Assembly (NCBI GenBank): GCA_028829895.1
Contig: CM054181.1
Location: 14,788,001-14,852,000 of the forward strand
From: Sinotaia quadrata
Lineage: Eukaryota > Mollusca > Gastropoda > Architaenioglossa > Viviparidae
Direction: 5' to 3'
DNA length: 64,000 nucleotides
In this document: positions 9,901 through 22,941 of the stretch, piece after piece
Layout of the letters: each line of letters starts with the position of its first letter
Numbering within the stretch: the first letter of the stretch is position 1
Notes under the pieces: model-generated
The model's input: only the letters and a program-made list of their open reading frames with translations
What the model was told of the DNA's origin: nothing
Database searches by the model: none
Position numbers and translations under genes: made by a program

Positions 9901-12900
9901 TTATTACTATTTCACTTCTTTAAACCAGTCATGCTCTGATAGAACTGTTATGTTTATTATTATTTCACTTCTTTAACCAGTCATGCTCTGATAGAACTGT
10001 TATGTTTATTACTATCTCACTTCTTTAAACCAGTCATGCTCTGATAGAACTGTTATGTTTATTACTATTTCACTTCTTTAAACCAGTCATGTTCTGATAG
10101 AACTGTTATGTTTATTACTATTTCACTTCTTTAAACCAGTCATGCTCTGATAGAACTGTTATGTTTATTATTATTTCACTTCTTTAAATCAGTCATGCTC
10201 TGATAGAGTTATGTTCTCTTTATTAAATTGAAGATTCTTCAATGACATTTAAAAAAAAAAAAATGACGTCACGCACTATTCAGTAGTGTCCAGGTCCTAC
10301 GTTCGGTTTAAAAGATAGTATACTGAATTTAATATTATCATGTTCCCAGTAATATTCTCATGCTTCCTTTAATATTGTCCCTTTTAATACTGTCATATTC
10401 CCAATAATATTGTCATATTTCCTTTAACATAATAATAATATTATTGTCATTCTCCCTGGAATGCTATTCACACAGTGCTTTAATATTGTAATGTTTCTTT
10501 GAATGCTATCAGTCTTTCATGCTCCCTTTAATGCAATGCTGTTATGTAATATTATCAAGGTCCTTTTAATAATGTTTCCTTCCTTTAAATATGATAAAAT
10601 AATACTCAATTTAATGACATGCTCATGTTATATTGCCATATTCTCAGGAATGCTTTCAGCCTGTCATAGGACCGATAATGCTAATGTGTTTTGTGCTCCA
10701 AGCAAAAAGTTACCTGCTCCTTTCAAAACTGTCCTCCCTTTAACAGAGACGCACGCTCTTTTAATGCTCTCATGCTTCCTTAAATATTGGCAAGCTTCCT
10801 TTACTACTGTCACGATCCCTTTAATATTGGCAAGCTTCCTTTAATATTGTTATATTCCTAGAGCTGTCATGCTCCTTTTTATACTGTCACGCTTCCTTTA
10901 ATACTGTTATGTTCCCTTTAATACTCTTACCTTCCCTTTAATACTGTCATGTTCTCTAATACTGCCATGCTCCCTTTCAAAAAAAACGTCAAGAAAGGAA
11001 TAGAAAAGTAAGGAAACATCATATTTATATTTTTTTTAAAGAAGAAACTAATAGTAGAATACATTCTCTTAAAATAAATTAAATCCATTTTTATAAAAAT
11101 AAAAAAATCTGCATATTGATTTTGATTCTGAATATGTATTTTTTCTTACGTTCTTCCTCCATTGGTTGTTCCAGGATCATGGGATACTCCCACCGAGTTT
11201 GAGACATTTCAAACCCGGAAGGGGTGTCTGTGTGACCCCCAGCCACGTGGGGAGTCGGGTTAACTGCACGAAACATTCAACATTGCATGCCAACATGCAA
11301 CAACAAACAACAAATTTCAAATGAAATTCTCAAACATAATAATTGGATGATAAATAGTAAGGCATCAAGCAGTCTACAAAATAAAAATACAAATAGCGAT
11401 TCGAACTAATAGAAAGCAAGAAAGCAAAGTTACAGTAATAGCAAAAGAATTAAAAGTGCAACATGCTGAACTAAACTATAAACAACGGAAATCACAGTCA
11501 TTAAGCTCAAACGCATATACATTTTATATCTACTAAATTCAACAGAATACAAGATGTGAAAGTATAATAATGAAGCATGCTTGAGAAAATCAGATAGAAT
11601 GTGTAAAGAGAATCATGCTATATAATGTCACGTTTAATATGTACAATGACTACTGCTTTAAAAAAAATAGCAAGCACATTGTACATTCATTTTACGGACA
11701 GCCAGACATTTTACAGATCACACTTTGAACCTACAGTTTATCGGTTACATATCTAACAGTAGCTCATATAAGAATATCAACCAAATTATGTACAGCTATA
11801 GAAACTACGTTAGTCATTGTTTTATCAAATTAGCCACCGTTCTAATACGTCAGTCGCTGTTCTATCAAATTAGTCATTGTTCTAATACGTCAGTAGCTAT
11901 TCTATCAACTTAGTCACTGTTCTAACATGTCATTCATAGTTTTATTAGGTTAGCTCTGTCCTATGTCAATCGCTTCTAATGGTGTCACTGTTCTGCTTTG
12001 ACACCATACTTCTAACATGTCACTTTTAGTTATATCAAGATCTATTCTGTCACTGTTATAACATGCCAGACACTGTTTTACCTTGACAGACATACTGCCA
12101 ATATGTCAATTATAGTTATATCAAGATCTGTTGTGTCACCGTAGTAACAGGCCAGACACTGTTTTACCTTGACAGACATACTGCCAATATGTCAATTATA
12201 GTTATAACAATATCGTCATCGTTCTGCTCAGGTTGTCATACAACTTTGCCATGACATTTATTGCTCTACACTGTCAATCACATGTCGAGTCAAATCAGTG
12301 GTTGTTTTATGTCAGTCACTGCCATGACAAACAGTTTTGCAATAAAATTCCGTGTTCTACAATCTCTTTCACATATTCACTCTTAGTTACTATTCTCAAT
12401 ACCATTTAATTTTCTGTCAAGTTACAATTTTATTAATCTGACATCGATCACTGTAAACACTGACATATAATCTTCCAACTCTGTGAGTTTAATTTTTCTT
12501 CTGCGTTATAAACATAACATAAATTGCTATCTCTTTTTCCTAATAAACAGCTGGAAATGGACACTTTTTCTTTAAACCTATCGCACACCTGGCCTGTCCG
12601 CGACAACTTTGCTGGCTTTGGCTGGGGTGGGGTTCTTAGGCCTGAGAGGGGCTGGAGAACCCTGCCCCGCTGCATGAGCAGGGGTGGGGTTACCAGGCCT
12701 GATGCTGCCACTAGGTGTCGCTGCTACTAGTTCGCCCAATGTACCTGTGACGTAAACAACATTTTACTAAAGAGTCAAAAGCGACCAACGGCTGTCAGCA
12801 AGGATAATTAAGAATGATCGTTCATTACACACAAAAGAAAATGTCCACTAACAGCAAACTTATTATTATTTATTATTACTATTATTCCTTTTTAAAAATG

Positions 12901-14594
12901 CCCGAGCATAAACGTGAAATAACAGCATGCTGAAAAGTTGAATATCAGTGCAAATAATCAAATAAAGATAAATGCATCAAATGAAGGGCAGATGACGTGT
13001 GAATGTAACCATGGTTACATATACTCGTGAACGATGCTGCCATGCTAATTCACCTTACAATCCAAATGTAACCCTGCTCTTCAGTCTCAAAGTCACTACG
13101 TTAGGTGTTTATTCACAAATACATTGACACATATAATCCAAATGTAACCCTGCTCTTCAGTCAAAGTCACTATGTTACGTGTTTATTCACAAATACACTG
13201 ACACATATAATCCAAATGTAACCCTGCTCTTTAGTCTCAAAGTCACTACGTTATGTGTTTATTCACAAATACACTGACACATATAATCCAAATGTAACCC
13301 TGCTCTTCAGTCTCAAAATCACTACGTTATGTGTTTATTCACAAATACACTGACACACGCACACATTAAACACATATGTCCCGAATTCCTTGATATAATC
13401 ACGCTCATTTATACGTATACATATAAACACATATATACAAACATGAATACACACACATACACACACACACACACTCACACACACACACACATATCACACC
13501 ATTGTTCGTCAACTGCCGTCCTGAGAAGTCCAACGTACATGTACTAAGGTCTTAAGGTCAAGTCAACCCGACCAGATGTAGATCAAAACAATACACGTTT
13601 TTGTCCAAGTGGTGAAATACACAGAAATATTCAAGTACCACAACAATACACGTTTTTCCCAAGTGGTGAAATACACACAAACATTCAAGTACCACTCACT
13701 TTCACAGCAACGCACGATGGCTCTTCAACAATGCATAGTGGTTCAAAGAAAATAAAATCACATAAAAATTAAAAATTCCTTTCGCCATAAAATAAAATTT
13801 CATAAAAGAGAAAGGTAGTGACTTAACCCATCCGCCCTCAGAGGGAAGACAAAATCAAATTTATACCTCATTAGGAAACCAACCGATGAAAGAGAAATAA
13901 AATTTCATTTCACTGGCCTGAGAAAAAGAAGAAATGATAAACCTGCAGTGGTTTTACGCACAAGCGACGAAAAACAAGAATCATGTTTCTAAACTCAAAG
14001 ATAGGGGAGAAAATAAAGACTAACCGCCATTAGAAATGGGGGTTTCTGGAACCTGCTTTCTGGTCAGTGTAGCCGGTGAATCCCCGGTCACCGCTGAACG
14101 GTCGCTCATAACGGACATGCCTGGCCGAGCTGTAGATTCAAAGGAAAAAGAAAAGAAAAAAAATAGATACGTATATATATATATATACACGCATGATCCA
14201 GCGAAGTCAAAGAAGCTGGGCAAGCTATCGCGGATTACACTGACAATAATCAGTGCCAGCGTGTTAATTCCAGCAAAGTTTCTAAGATCGTGCCCAACAT
14301 TATCTCCGAGCGTGTTCAAGCTTCATTAACTTTTAAATATAAAATACAAAATGCTTACTAAGGAAATGAAAGCACAGGTGGGTTGTGCAATTATGAAGGA
14401 ATGACTGGAATGCTTAGAAACACAGGTGAGGCAGTGAGCGCGACTACGTGAATGAAACAGAGCAACTAAAATGCATGTGTGCGAATGGATGTGTGAACAT
14501 GTTTGTTAGTGTATGTGCGTGCGGGTGTGTTTGTGACCGTGTGTGTAAACGAGAAATAACTAATAAATTAGAGATATAACTGCTGTGTGTGTGT

Positions 14595-14660
<66 letters not shown>

Positions 14661-17600
14661 GAGAGAGAGATGGAGGCGAAGCAAGACAGGAAAAGAGAAA
14701 GGAGAGAAGAGTGCGAAGAGAAGAATGAAGAGGTAAACAGAGACAGACAGAGAGAGTGAGAGACGGAAAGAAAACGACAAAAATGAAAGAATGAGAATCT
14801 GATCGTTAGAAAGACAAACAGAATGAGTAAAGGCAATAAAGATAAAGAAAAGAAGCAGGGGGAGGTGTACCAATACAGAAAGAGCTGGGCGAGTGTGTAA
14901 TTTATATTTTGCATTCCTCTTTTGATATTTGTCTATTACTGAAATTTGTCAAAAAGTGTTTCAGATAGAGTAGCGTGTCTCATTATTGCAATCTAACTAA
15001 ATGTGTTTCAGATAACGTAGAATCTCCTATTGTTGCAAATTTTCAAAACGTCTTTCAAATAGCTTAGCGTATCCCATTATTGTAATTTGTCAAATGTGCT
15101 TCAGATAGCATAGCGTGTCCCATTATTGTAATTTGTCAAATGTGCTTCAGATAGCGTAGCGTGTCCCATTATTGCAATTTGTCAAATGTGCTTCAGATAG
15201 TGTAGCGTGTCCCATTATTGCAATTTTTCAAAAGTGTTTCAGGTAGCGTAGTGTGTCTACTTATTACAATTTGTTAAAACGTGTTTCATATCTCTGTTCA
15301 AAGTCTGTATGTGTTTAGTGGTACTGAGTGTACTGCTAACATAAACTGCAAATGTCTACACAATCTACACTGCATATGTGTGTTCAACATACATTGCATC
15401 TGTCGTGTGAACGCTGGGCTGGAACCTATGTCTCCTGTAGAGTTGGAGTGGCTGCTAGTGTCTGCACGAATGGCTTCCCGTCCGTCCCGTCGTGGGTCCT
15501 CAGACAGCTGTTTCAACAGTTCGTCCATGTCTTTCGCCTGAACACAAAGACAGTTAACAAGGTCCTTAAACAGAGTCTTTTATTCTTAGAGTGCCTTGTT
15601 CTTAAAAGAGTGAGTTATTCTTAGAGTACATTTTTCTTAAACAGTGTTCTTAGAGTACCTTGTTCCTTTACGCCTGAACACAAAGACAGTTAACAAGGTC
15701 CGTGTCTTATGTCTGAACACAAAGACAGTTAACAAGGTCCGTGTCTTATGTGTGAACACAAAGACAGTTAACAAGGTCCGTGTCTTACGTATGAACACAA
15801 AGACAGTTAACAAGGTCCGTGTCTTATGTCTGAACACAAAGACAGTTAACAAGGTCCGTGTCTTATGTCTGAACACAAAGACAGTTAACAAGGTCCGTGT
15901 CTTACGTATGAACACAAAGACAGTTAACAACGTCCATGTTTATCAAGACGATGACGACGATGATGATAATGATGATGACAACAGCGATGGTGATGATGAT
16001 GATTCAATTCACCTGGGTGAGAAGGAAAGCCTTCCCCAGCTCGCTCTCGAAGTAGCTTGGAATAGTTTTCCCGCGCAAAACATTGCGACCTTCAACTTCC
16101 TCTGCCAACTCTCTATTGTCTCTCTCCCAGTCGGCCTGAGTTCGCTTGGGCATTGGAGATGGGGGAGGACTGGGAGGGGGAGGAGCTATTGCCTCCTCAT
16201 AAAGCGCCTTGACGAAATCTGCAAGATTGAAAGAATGGATCAAAACAGTGAAAAGACGGGTTTGGAAAGGAAAAGATTTAACTGTAAAAGCAAGAATAAG
16301 AATAGATATGTGAAGAAAACATATGTAAAAAATAACAATGCACTCTTTCCGTAGGAATGACAGCCATTAGTTTAATGGTGAATTAACTGACTGATTGAGA
16401 GAGAATGGACTTGGAATATTTCGTGCATTTTGCTACAGATATAGTATATTTGCGTTTTATGTAGATATTATTATGTGAGTAGACTATTACTTCTAAAAAT
16501 TGTGAACTATGATGCTGGTATGTAGTATGCTAAACACTTGACATATTTCTAGTGAACCTGTTAATAAAATTGTTATGTTGTATTTATCATGCTGTATGCT
16601 TGTATCAGGCTAATAAAAAATGTTGCAGGAAACTGTAAGTTGAGACTTGACTGTAAGAAAGAATGGAGTTAGGGATGAATAAACTGGAAACTTAGCATTT
16701 GTTCTCTGATTATATTTTACAGGGGAGAGGCAGCCTTTTTCTGAATCTCACGTTTACTGGTTTATAAACCACTATGACCGTGGTAGATTTTGAAAGTCTC
16801 TACACCCAGTATGTAAGTGTAAGGATGAACTGCACTCTGTTGATGTATGGTGGCAAAGTATGCCCTGACTACATTGTGGAATTTCTGGTACAAGGAAGTT
16901 ACTGGAAATTGCTACATTGTTGTTCAGCTTATGGAACTAGTATGGCAAAGGAGCGCCCAAATTAGTCTCGAGAGAACAGTGGTTGACAGAATATTCTACA
17001 GCGTGCTAGAGGACACGTGAAACTGACAATTCTATTGTGACAAATTTGTAACTTTCTTATAAAACCACACAAAGGAATACTAGATAAGATTTTGTACAAA
17101 CTATTATCACTATAATCTCTGTAACTCCATTTCTGTTCTCTGATAAGAAATTCCCCTTTGATTTATATCTGCTGAATTATATTTTAGGATTTTAAGACTG
17201 TATAAACATTTAAACTATTTGAAATCATGGAAATATTGATGTCAAGTAATCTTGCGATATTTTATATTATGTTGTATTTGCGATATGTATATTTGATTGT
17301 TGGTTTAATAAGTTTATTGTTAAATTTATTGACCTTAACACATATTGATAACCATATGTTGGAAGAGATAATGGGTGGAGGGGGGATCGCTAAATGTAGA
17401 TTATATCTTCTCTTTTGGTAAGAAGTTTTCCACCTATGGAAATATTGTGACAGTTAATGTTTGTCTTTAGTACACTAGAAGAATGTACTTTTATCTTAAC
17501 GTATATGACCACCCAAATTTTGTCCACACTAAAAGTATTTATTTATTAAGCGACAATCTAAGACCTACCAATGTACTCTATACGACATGATTAACTTATA

Positions 17601-20600
17601 TGACAATCTATACCTTACCCATTGTATTCTATATTACAAGACTCTTGTTTATGTACAATCTATGCTTTGCCCACTGTATTCTATACTACATGAATGTAAA
17701 TCTTATGTGACAATCTATTATACGCCCTGATAGTTTTCATTGATACATAATGCTCACCAGGCTCTATGGGTGATGGTTGTGGGCACCTAGCTATGGCTGT
17801 GTCCAGAATGTCAGCTGCCAATGTCCTTTCCTCCTCACTACGTGGGTCTGTGACAGCCATCAAAATCTGTGCTTGATTCCTCTCCATGACCATTTCGGCA
17901 TAATCATGAAGGCCTCTGCGAAGACTGTAACAGCAAGGTATCCCGAACATTTTATTACATTAGTTCAATTTGCTATTGTACACTCTTTCTTTCGAAACAA
18001 ACAAACCAACAATCTAAAATCAGATTTCTAAAAACGTCTTTCACTTCTGATTCGTCCATTTTGCCTTGGACCTTGGACTAAAGGCTAACAATCTTGATAA
18101 GTGAGAGCCAAAACTAATGTCTCTCTCTCTTACGCCCAACTCTCAAAAGGTTCTTCTCTTTTTCTCTCAGCTTTCCTTCTGTCCTCTTAACCCCAGTTAT
18201 CCACTTTCAGTTTTATGTTTTGGCCTCAGAATCTGAAATAAACCTAATATGAAGTTGAAAGCTATGATGATGTTACTTTTATGATGATGATAGTAAAAAG
18301 CTCCTGCTGATGTTGATGACGAAAACAATGATGGTGGTAGTGGTGGTGATGATGATGCTGATGAAGATGAATTTGATTTTATTTCTTGCTGGTTCTGCTA
18401 ACAATGCTAATGTCGATAAAAAAAAATAAAAGAACAAGTTTGATGATGATGGTGGTGGTGGTGGTGAAGCAGTTGAAGTTAATCAAGGACTCACTTCCGC
18501 CTCAAGGCCTCGCTCACAGGTTTGTACTGCACTAGCTGCCTCAACTCCAGAGCAGCTGGACACTTCAGGATTGGCATTCGAGGTTGAGACTTGACGGCCG
18601 TACCCACACACAAACCCTGCCCAACTTTAGAGCCAAACCTTGGTCCAGGCTTCTCAAACTGGCGTGGCTGTAAGGTAGTGAGATCACGTGATCGGATGCC
18701 ACTGGGTACTATCGACTCCTGGTCGTAGTTCTTGAACCACTGCTCAGAGAGGCCACCGATATAAGGCTTTAGAATTGTGATACCGTTCACCCCTGGGTAA
18801 TCGGGTAGAGGTTCTTTCAATATGGCTGTGGCTGGATTCCGCTCTGCCAAGAGGAGATATTCAGACAAGTCCTGAAAATATACACAAAATACTAATGAGG
18901 TGCAATTGATAACGTCAGCTTTAGGATTTCGAAACTACAAGTAATGCTGTTAATGGAAAGAATCTTGGTGAAAAATAATTACAAAGGCCCATTCAGTGGG
19001 TAAAACCCACATGTTTTAAGAAAAAGGACTAAGAAGTTCGGTGAAGAAACAGTTTGGAATAAACTTATAAATAGACATACATAAACAAATATATTCTATC
19101 GACAAAGGTCCTGATAAGTATCAGATTTTCTAATATGAATTTAACATGCCAACCATGTCGTACAGCCTATTCTGCTAGTATGAAGTTAACATGCTGTTGT
19201 GGAGTAAGTTTGCCTCTCCCTATTCTAAAAATTAATTGTTACATAAATTGTTAAATTGTCAGAGTAACCCAGCCTTGGTCACTTCTTATGATATTTTTGA
19301 AAGTCTCAGAGTTTAAATTAAACACCCAAGTTGAGAATATGCTAGAAATTACTGATGTAATGCAAACCATCCCAATTAGGTCAGTATTTTTTAGTATTCA
19401 ATGGTTATAATTTATGAGATCTAAAAGTTTACCTGCTGTTGAGAAATCTATTGTCTGAACACTTGGATTTGAAGTGGCCAAGAAGTCCGGTCTTCATTAT
19501 TTTGATGGTGAGTTAACTGACTGATTGAGAGAGAATGGACTTTGAAATATTTCATGCATTTTACTACTGAAATGTTATACTTTTAATAAGATGTATTATG
19601 TGAGTAGACTATTATTTCTAGAAATGTCTGAACTAAGCTGCTCGTATATTGTGTACTAATCACTTGACATTGTTTTGATTTGCTATATTTATTATACTAT
19701 ATGTGTGTATTTGGCTAATAAATACTCTTGCAGGAAATTTTAAGTTGAGACCGGAATGTAAGAAAGAATGGAGTTATGAAACTATAAACTAGAACTTAGC
19801 GCTGCTCCCTGATTATATTTATCAAGCAAGCAGCTTTTTCTATTTTCTTCTTTCTCATGTTATTTTATTCTATTGGTTCACTGATTGTTGTAAACCACTA
19901 AAACCAGATGAGATGCAGGAATCATCTGCCACAGTGTGTGCAAGTGTAAGAGAATACACTCTTTTGATGAATCGTGGCAAAGTATGCTGACTCCATGAAC
20001 AATTTCTGGTATAAGGAAGTACTGAAATTAGTGAAATTGTTATTCTGCTTGAGGGAACTGGTATGGTGGGAGAAAACGCCTAGGTTAACTTCAGTGCATC
20101 AGTGTTTTTGATGTGTATGGAGAAAAGCACGTGGCACAATAGAGTGGACAATAAACTTGTGACATTATTGCAAAAGCAAGTGAAAGACTGCTGGGGCAGC
20201 AATAATTCTGGTTAGGTAAAAACTATTTTCGCTTATCTCTAATAACTCTATTTCTATTCTCTGATAAGAACTATCCTGTGATTTGTGTTGAATTGTTTGA
20301 TTGTATTCTTTTGAATAAAGGATATTTTAATAAAGGAATTATTTTAATGTAGGTTAGTGGAAATACTGATTTCTAGTAATCTATTTCATTGTACTATAAA
20401 TTCATTCTTAAATTTATTGACCTTCTCACACACATATTGATAATCTTATGTTGAAGAAAAAAGTGGGTGGAGGGGAGCTCTCTAAATTTTATAGATTAGA
20501 TGAATTGTCTTCTCCTTTAGTTAGTTTTCCACTCACAGAAATATTATGTGACAGTAAATATTTATCTTTAATGATGCGGAAGAGAGAAAACAATTACAGC

Positions 20601-22851
20601 GCCTATATATCTGCCAAGTGAGAAAGATGAGTGATTTTTGCTCGAGGAATATTAATAAAATAAATTAAGATTCTCATCACTTGTAATTAGTTTTAGATGA
20701 TTAATTAATTAATAATAATAATATCCATTAACTAAGTGGTGCTGGCGTCACACATGCTAACCAAAGGCACAAGCTATCTTGCTAGTATTAAGTTAATATG
20801 CCAACCACACATACATACTATCTTGCAAAGTAAATATGAACCTGCCAACCAGATGTATATAGTATGAACTTAACATGCCAACCAGACATACAGACTATCC
20901 GGCACAGTAAATATGAATTTAGCATGCCAACCAGATATACAGACTGTCTTCTTAGTATGAACTTAACATGCCAACCAGATGTACAGACTCTCTTGCAGAA
21001 TAAATATAAACTTGCTAACCAGAAGTGACTTGCTAGTAAGAACTTAACATGCCAACCAGACATACAGACTGACTTGTATGAACTTAACATGCAACCAGAC
21101 ATACAGATATGCTAGTGTGAACTTAACATGCAATCAGAAGTACAGATTGACTTGCTAGTGTGAATTTAATATGCCAACCAGAAGTACAGGCTGACTTACT
21201 AGTAATCGAACGGACGGACAGGGAAAAAGAAAACATAGCTTCCCGGTTTTGGTGAAAGGAGTCTACTACTCAATAACCTTCCATTAAATAAAAAGTTGGG
21301 TTTTTTAATGATAATAAGCAAACAATCAAACACACAAAAAATGTCCGCTTTTTCGTACAAAGTCTTGTCCCTTCACTCACCTTGTACCTCAGCAATTCCG
21401 TCCCACTGCCATCAGCGTGGACGATGAAGAAACGAGGGGCATGGTGCCCGTAGGTCGTCAGGACCTTGTGGCCGTCATTAGAGTGTAGCTCTTCACTCAA
21501 ACTGTCCGACATCTCGTCACGTATCTGGGCGGACTGTACGTTGAAGTCGCCCGTGTATCTGACCTTGAAAGCGTTGCCTTCGGGATCCACCGTCTCACAG
21601 ATGACGTCAGCGTTGTGACGTAAGAAATACTGTAATTCGCGCTCAGGAAGCAGATGTTCCATGCTCGTGTTGACTCGCGGATAGTAAACCTGTCAGTGAT
21701 AGAAGATAGATAGAAGAGTTTGCACATGTTGAAAGGCATGAAAGACTGCTGTTTTGTGATAGTAAACCTGTCACTGATGGAAGATAGATAGAAGAGTTTG
21801 CACATGTTGAAAGGCATGAAAGACTGCTGTTTTGTGATAGTAAACCTGTCAGTGATAGAAGATAGATAGAAGAGTTTGCACATGTTGAAAGGCATGAAAG
21901 ACTGCTGTTTTGTGATAGTAAACCTGTCACTGATGGAAGATAGATAGAAGAGTTTGCACATGTTGAAAGGCATGAAAGACTGCTGTTTTGTGATAGTAAA
22001 CCTGTCAGTGATAGAAGATAGATAGAAGAGTTTGCACATGTTGAAAGGCATGAAAGACTGCTGTGTTGTGATAGTAAACCTATTATACATATTTAAAGGA
22101 ACAAGACGTGGACTGTTGATATGCGAAAGTAGGAATTGTTGGTGACATGCAAAGAATAAGGTCGGTCTACATATTTACAGGAACAAGATGTTAAAGTACC
22201 AGTCGAATTGAAAAGAATATCTGCTAAAGATAATTGCCTCCCACTTACTTTTACATTTAATTAATTGTTGCTGTCGAAAATTCTAAGTCTTGTCTTCTGC
22301 ATCAACGTACCAAAGAACTGAAATCGCGAGCTTAGCCAGCCTATATTGTGATCTTAACAAATCTAAACTGCGAGCTTAGCCAGCCTATATTGTGATCTTA
22401 ACAAATCTAAATTGCGAGCTTAGCCAGCCTAAATTGTGATCTTAACAAATCTAAATTGCGAGCCTAGCCAGCCTAAATTGTGATCTTAACAAATCTAAAT
22501 TGCGAGCTTAGCCAGCCTAAATTGTGATCTTAACCCAAACTATCTAAGACTCATACAGTTTGCAGACACAGTCATTTCATACACACACACACACACACAC
22601 ACCTAGTCCTTACCAGTGTGCTCTCCGTGTCTAGCTCGATCCGCCCTCCCCTGGCATGGTGCAAAATGTAGAAGCCGTCGGGAAATACGTTGATGCTCGT
22701 GCCGGAGCCAAAGACGGTCAGATTCTCGGACGTGGCACAGTTGAACTCCACTGTGGCATAAGCGGGGCACTCCACTTTGACAAACTTCAGGGTCTGCATG
22801 TATGTGTCTGCTTCTTCTGCACAGCCAACCAAAAAAGTGACGCGAAGGGCC

Positions 22852-22941
<90 letters not shown>

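Noticed and set aside
15644..16354. 236-codon plus-strand ORF
   Set aside because: It is a 13-residue repeat from the 39-bp array followed by antisense of SPAG17 exon 28.
21497..22090. 197-codon minus-strand ORF reading through the 78-bp array into exon 25
   Set aside because: Its frame differs from the real exon 25 frame; in the real frame each repeat has a stop.
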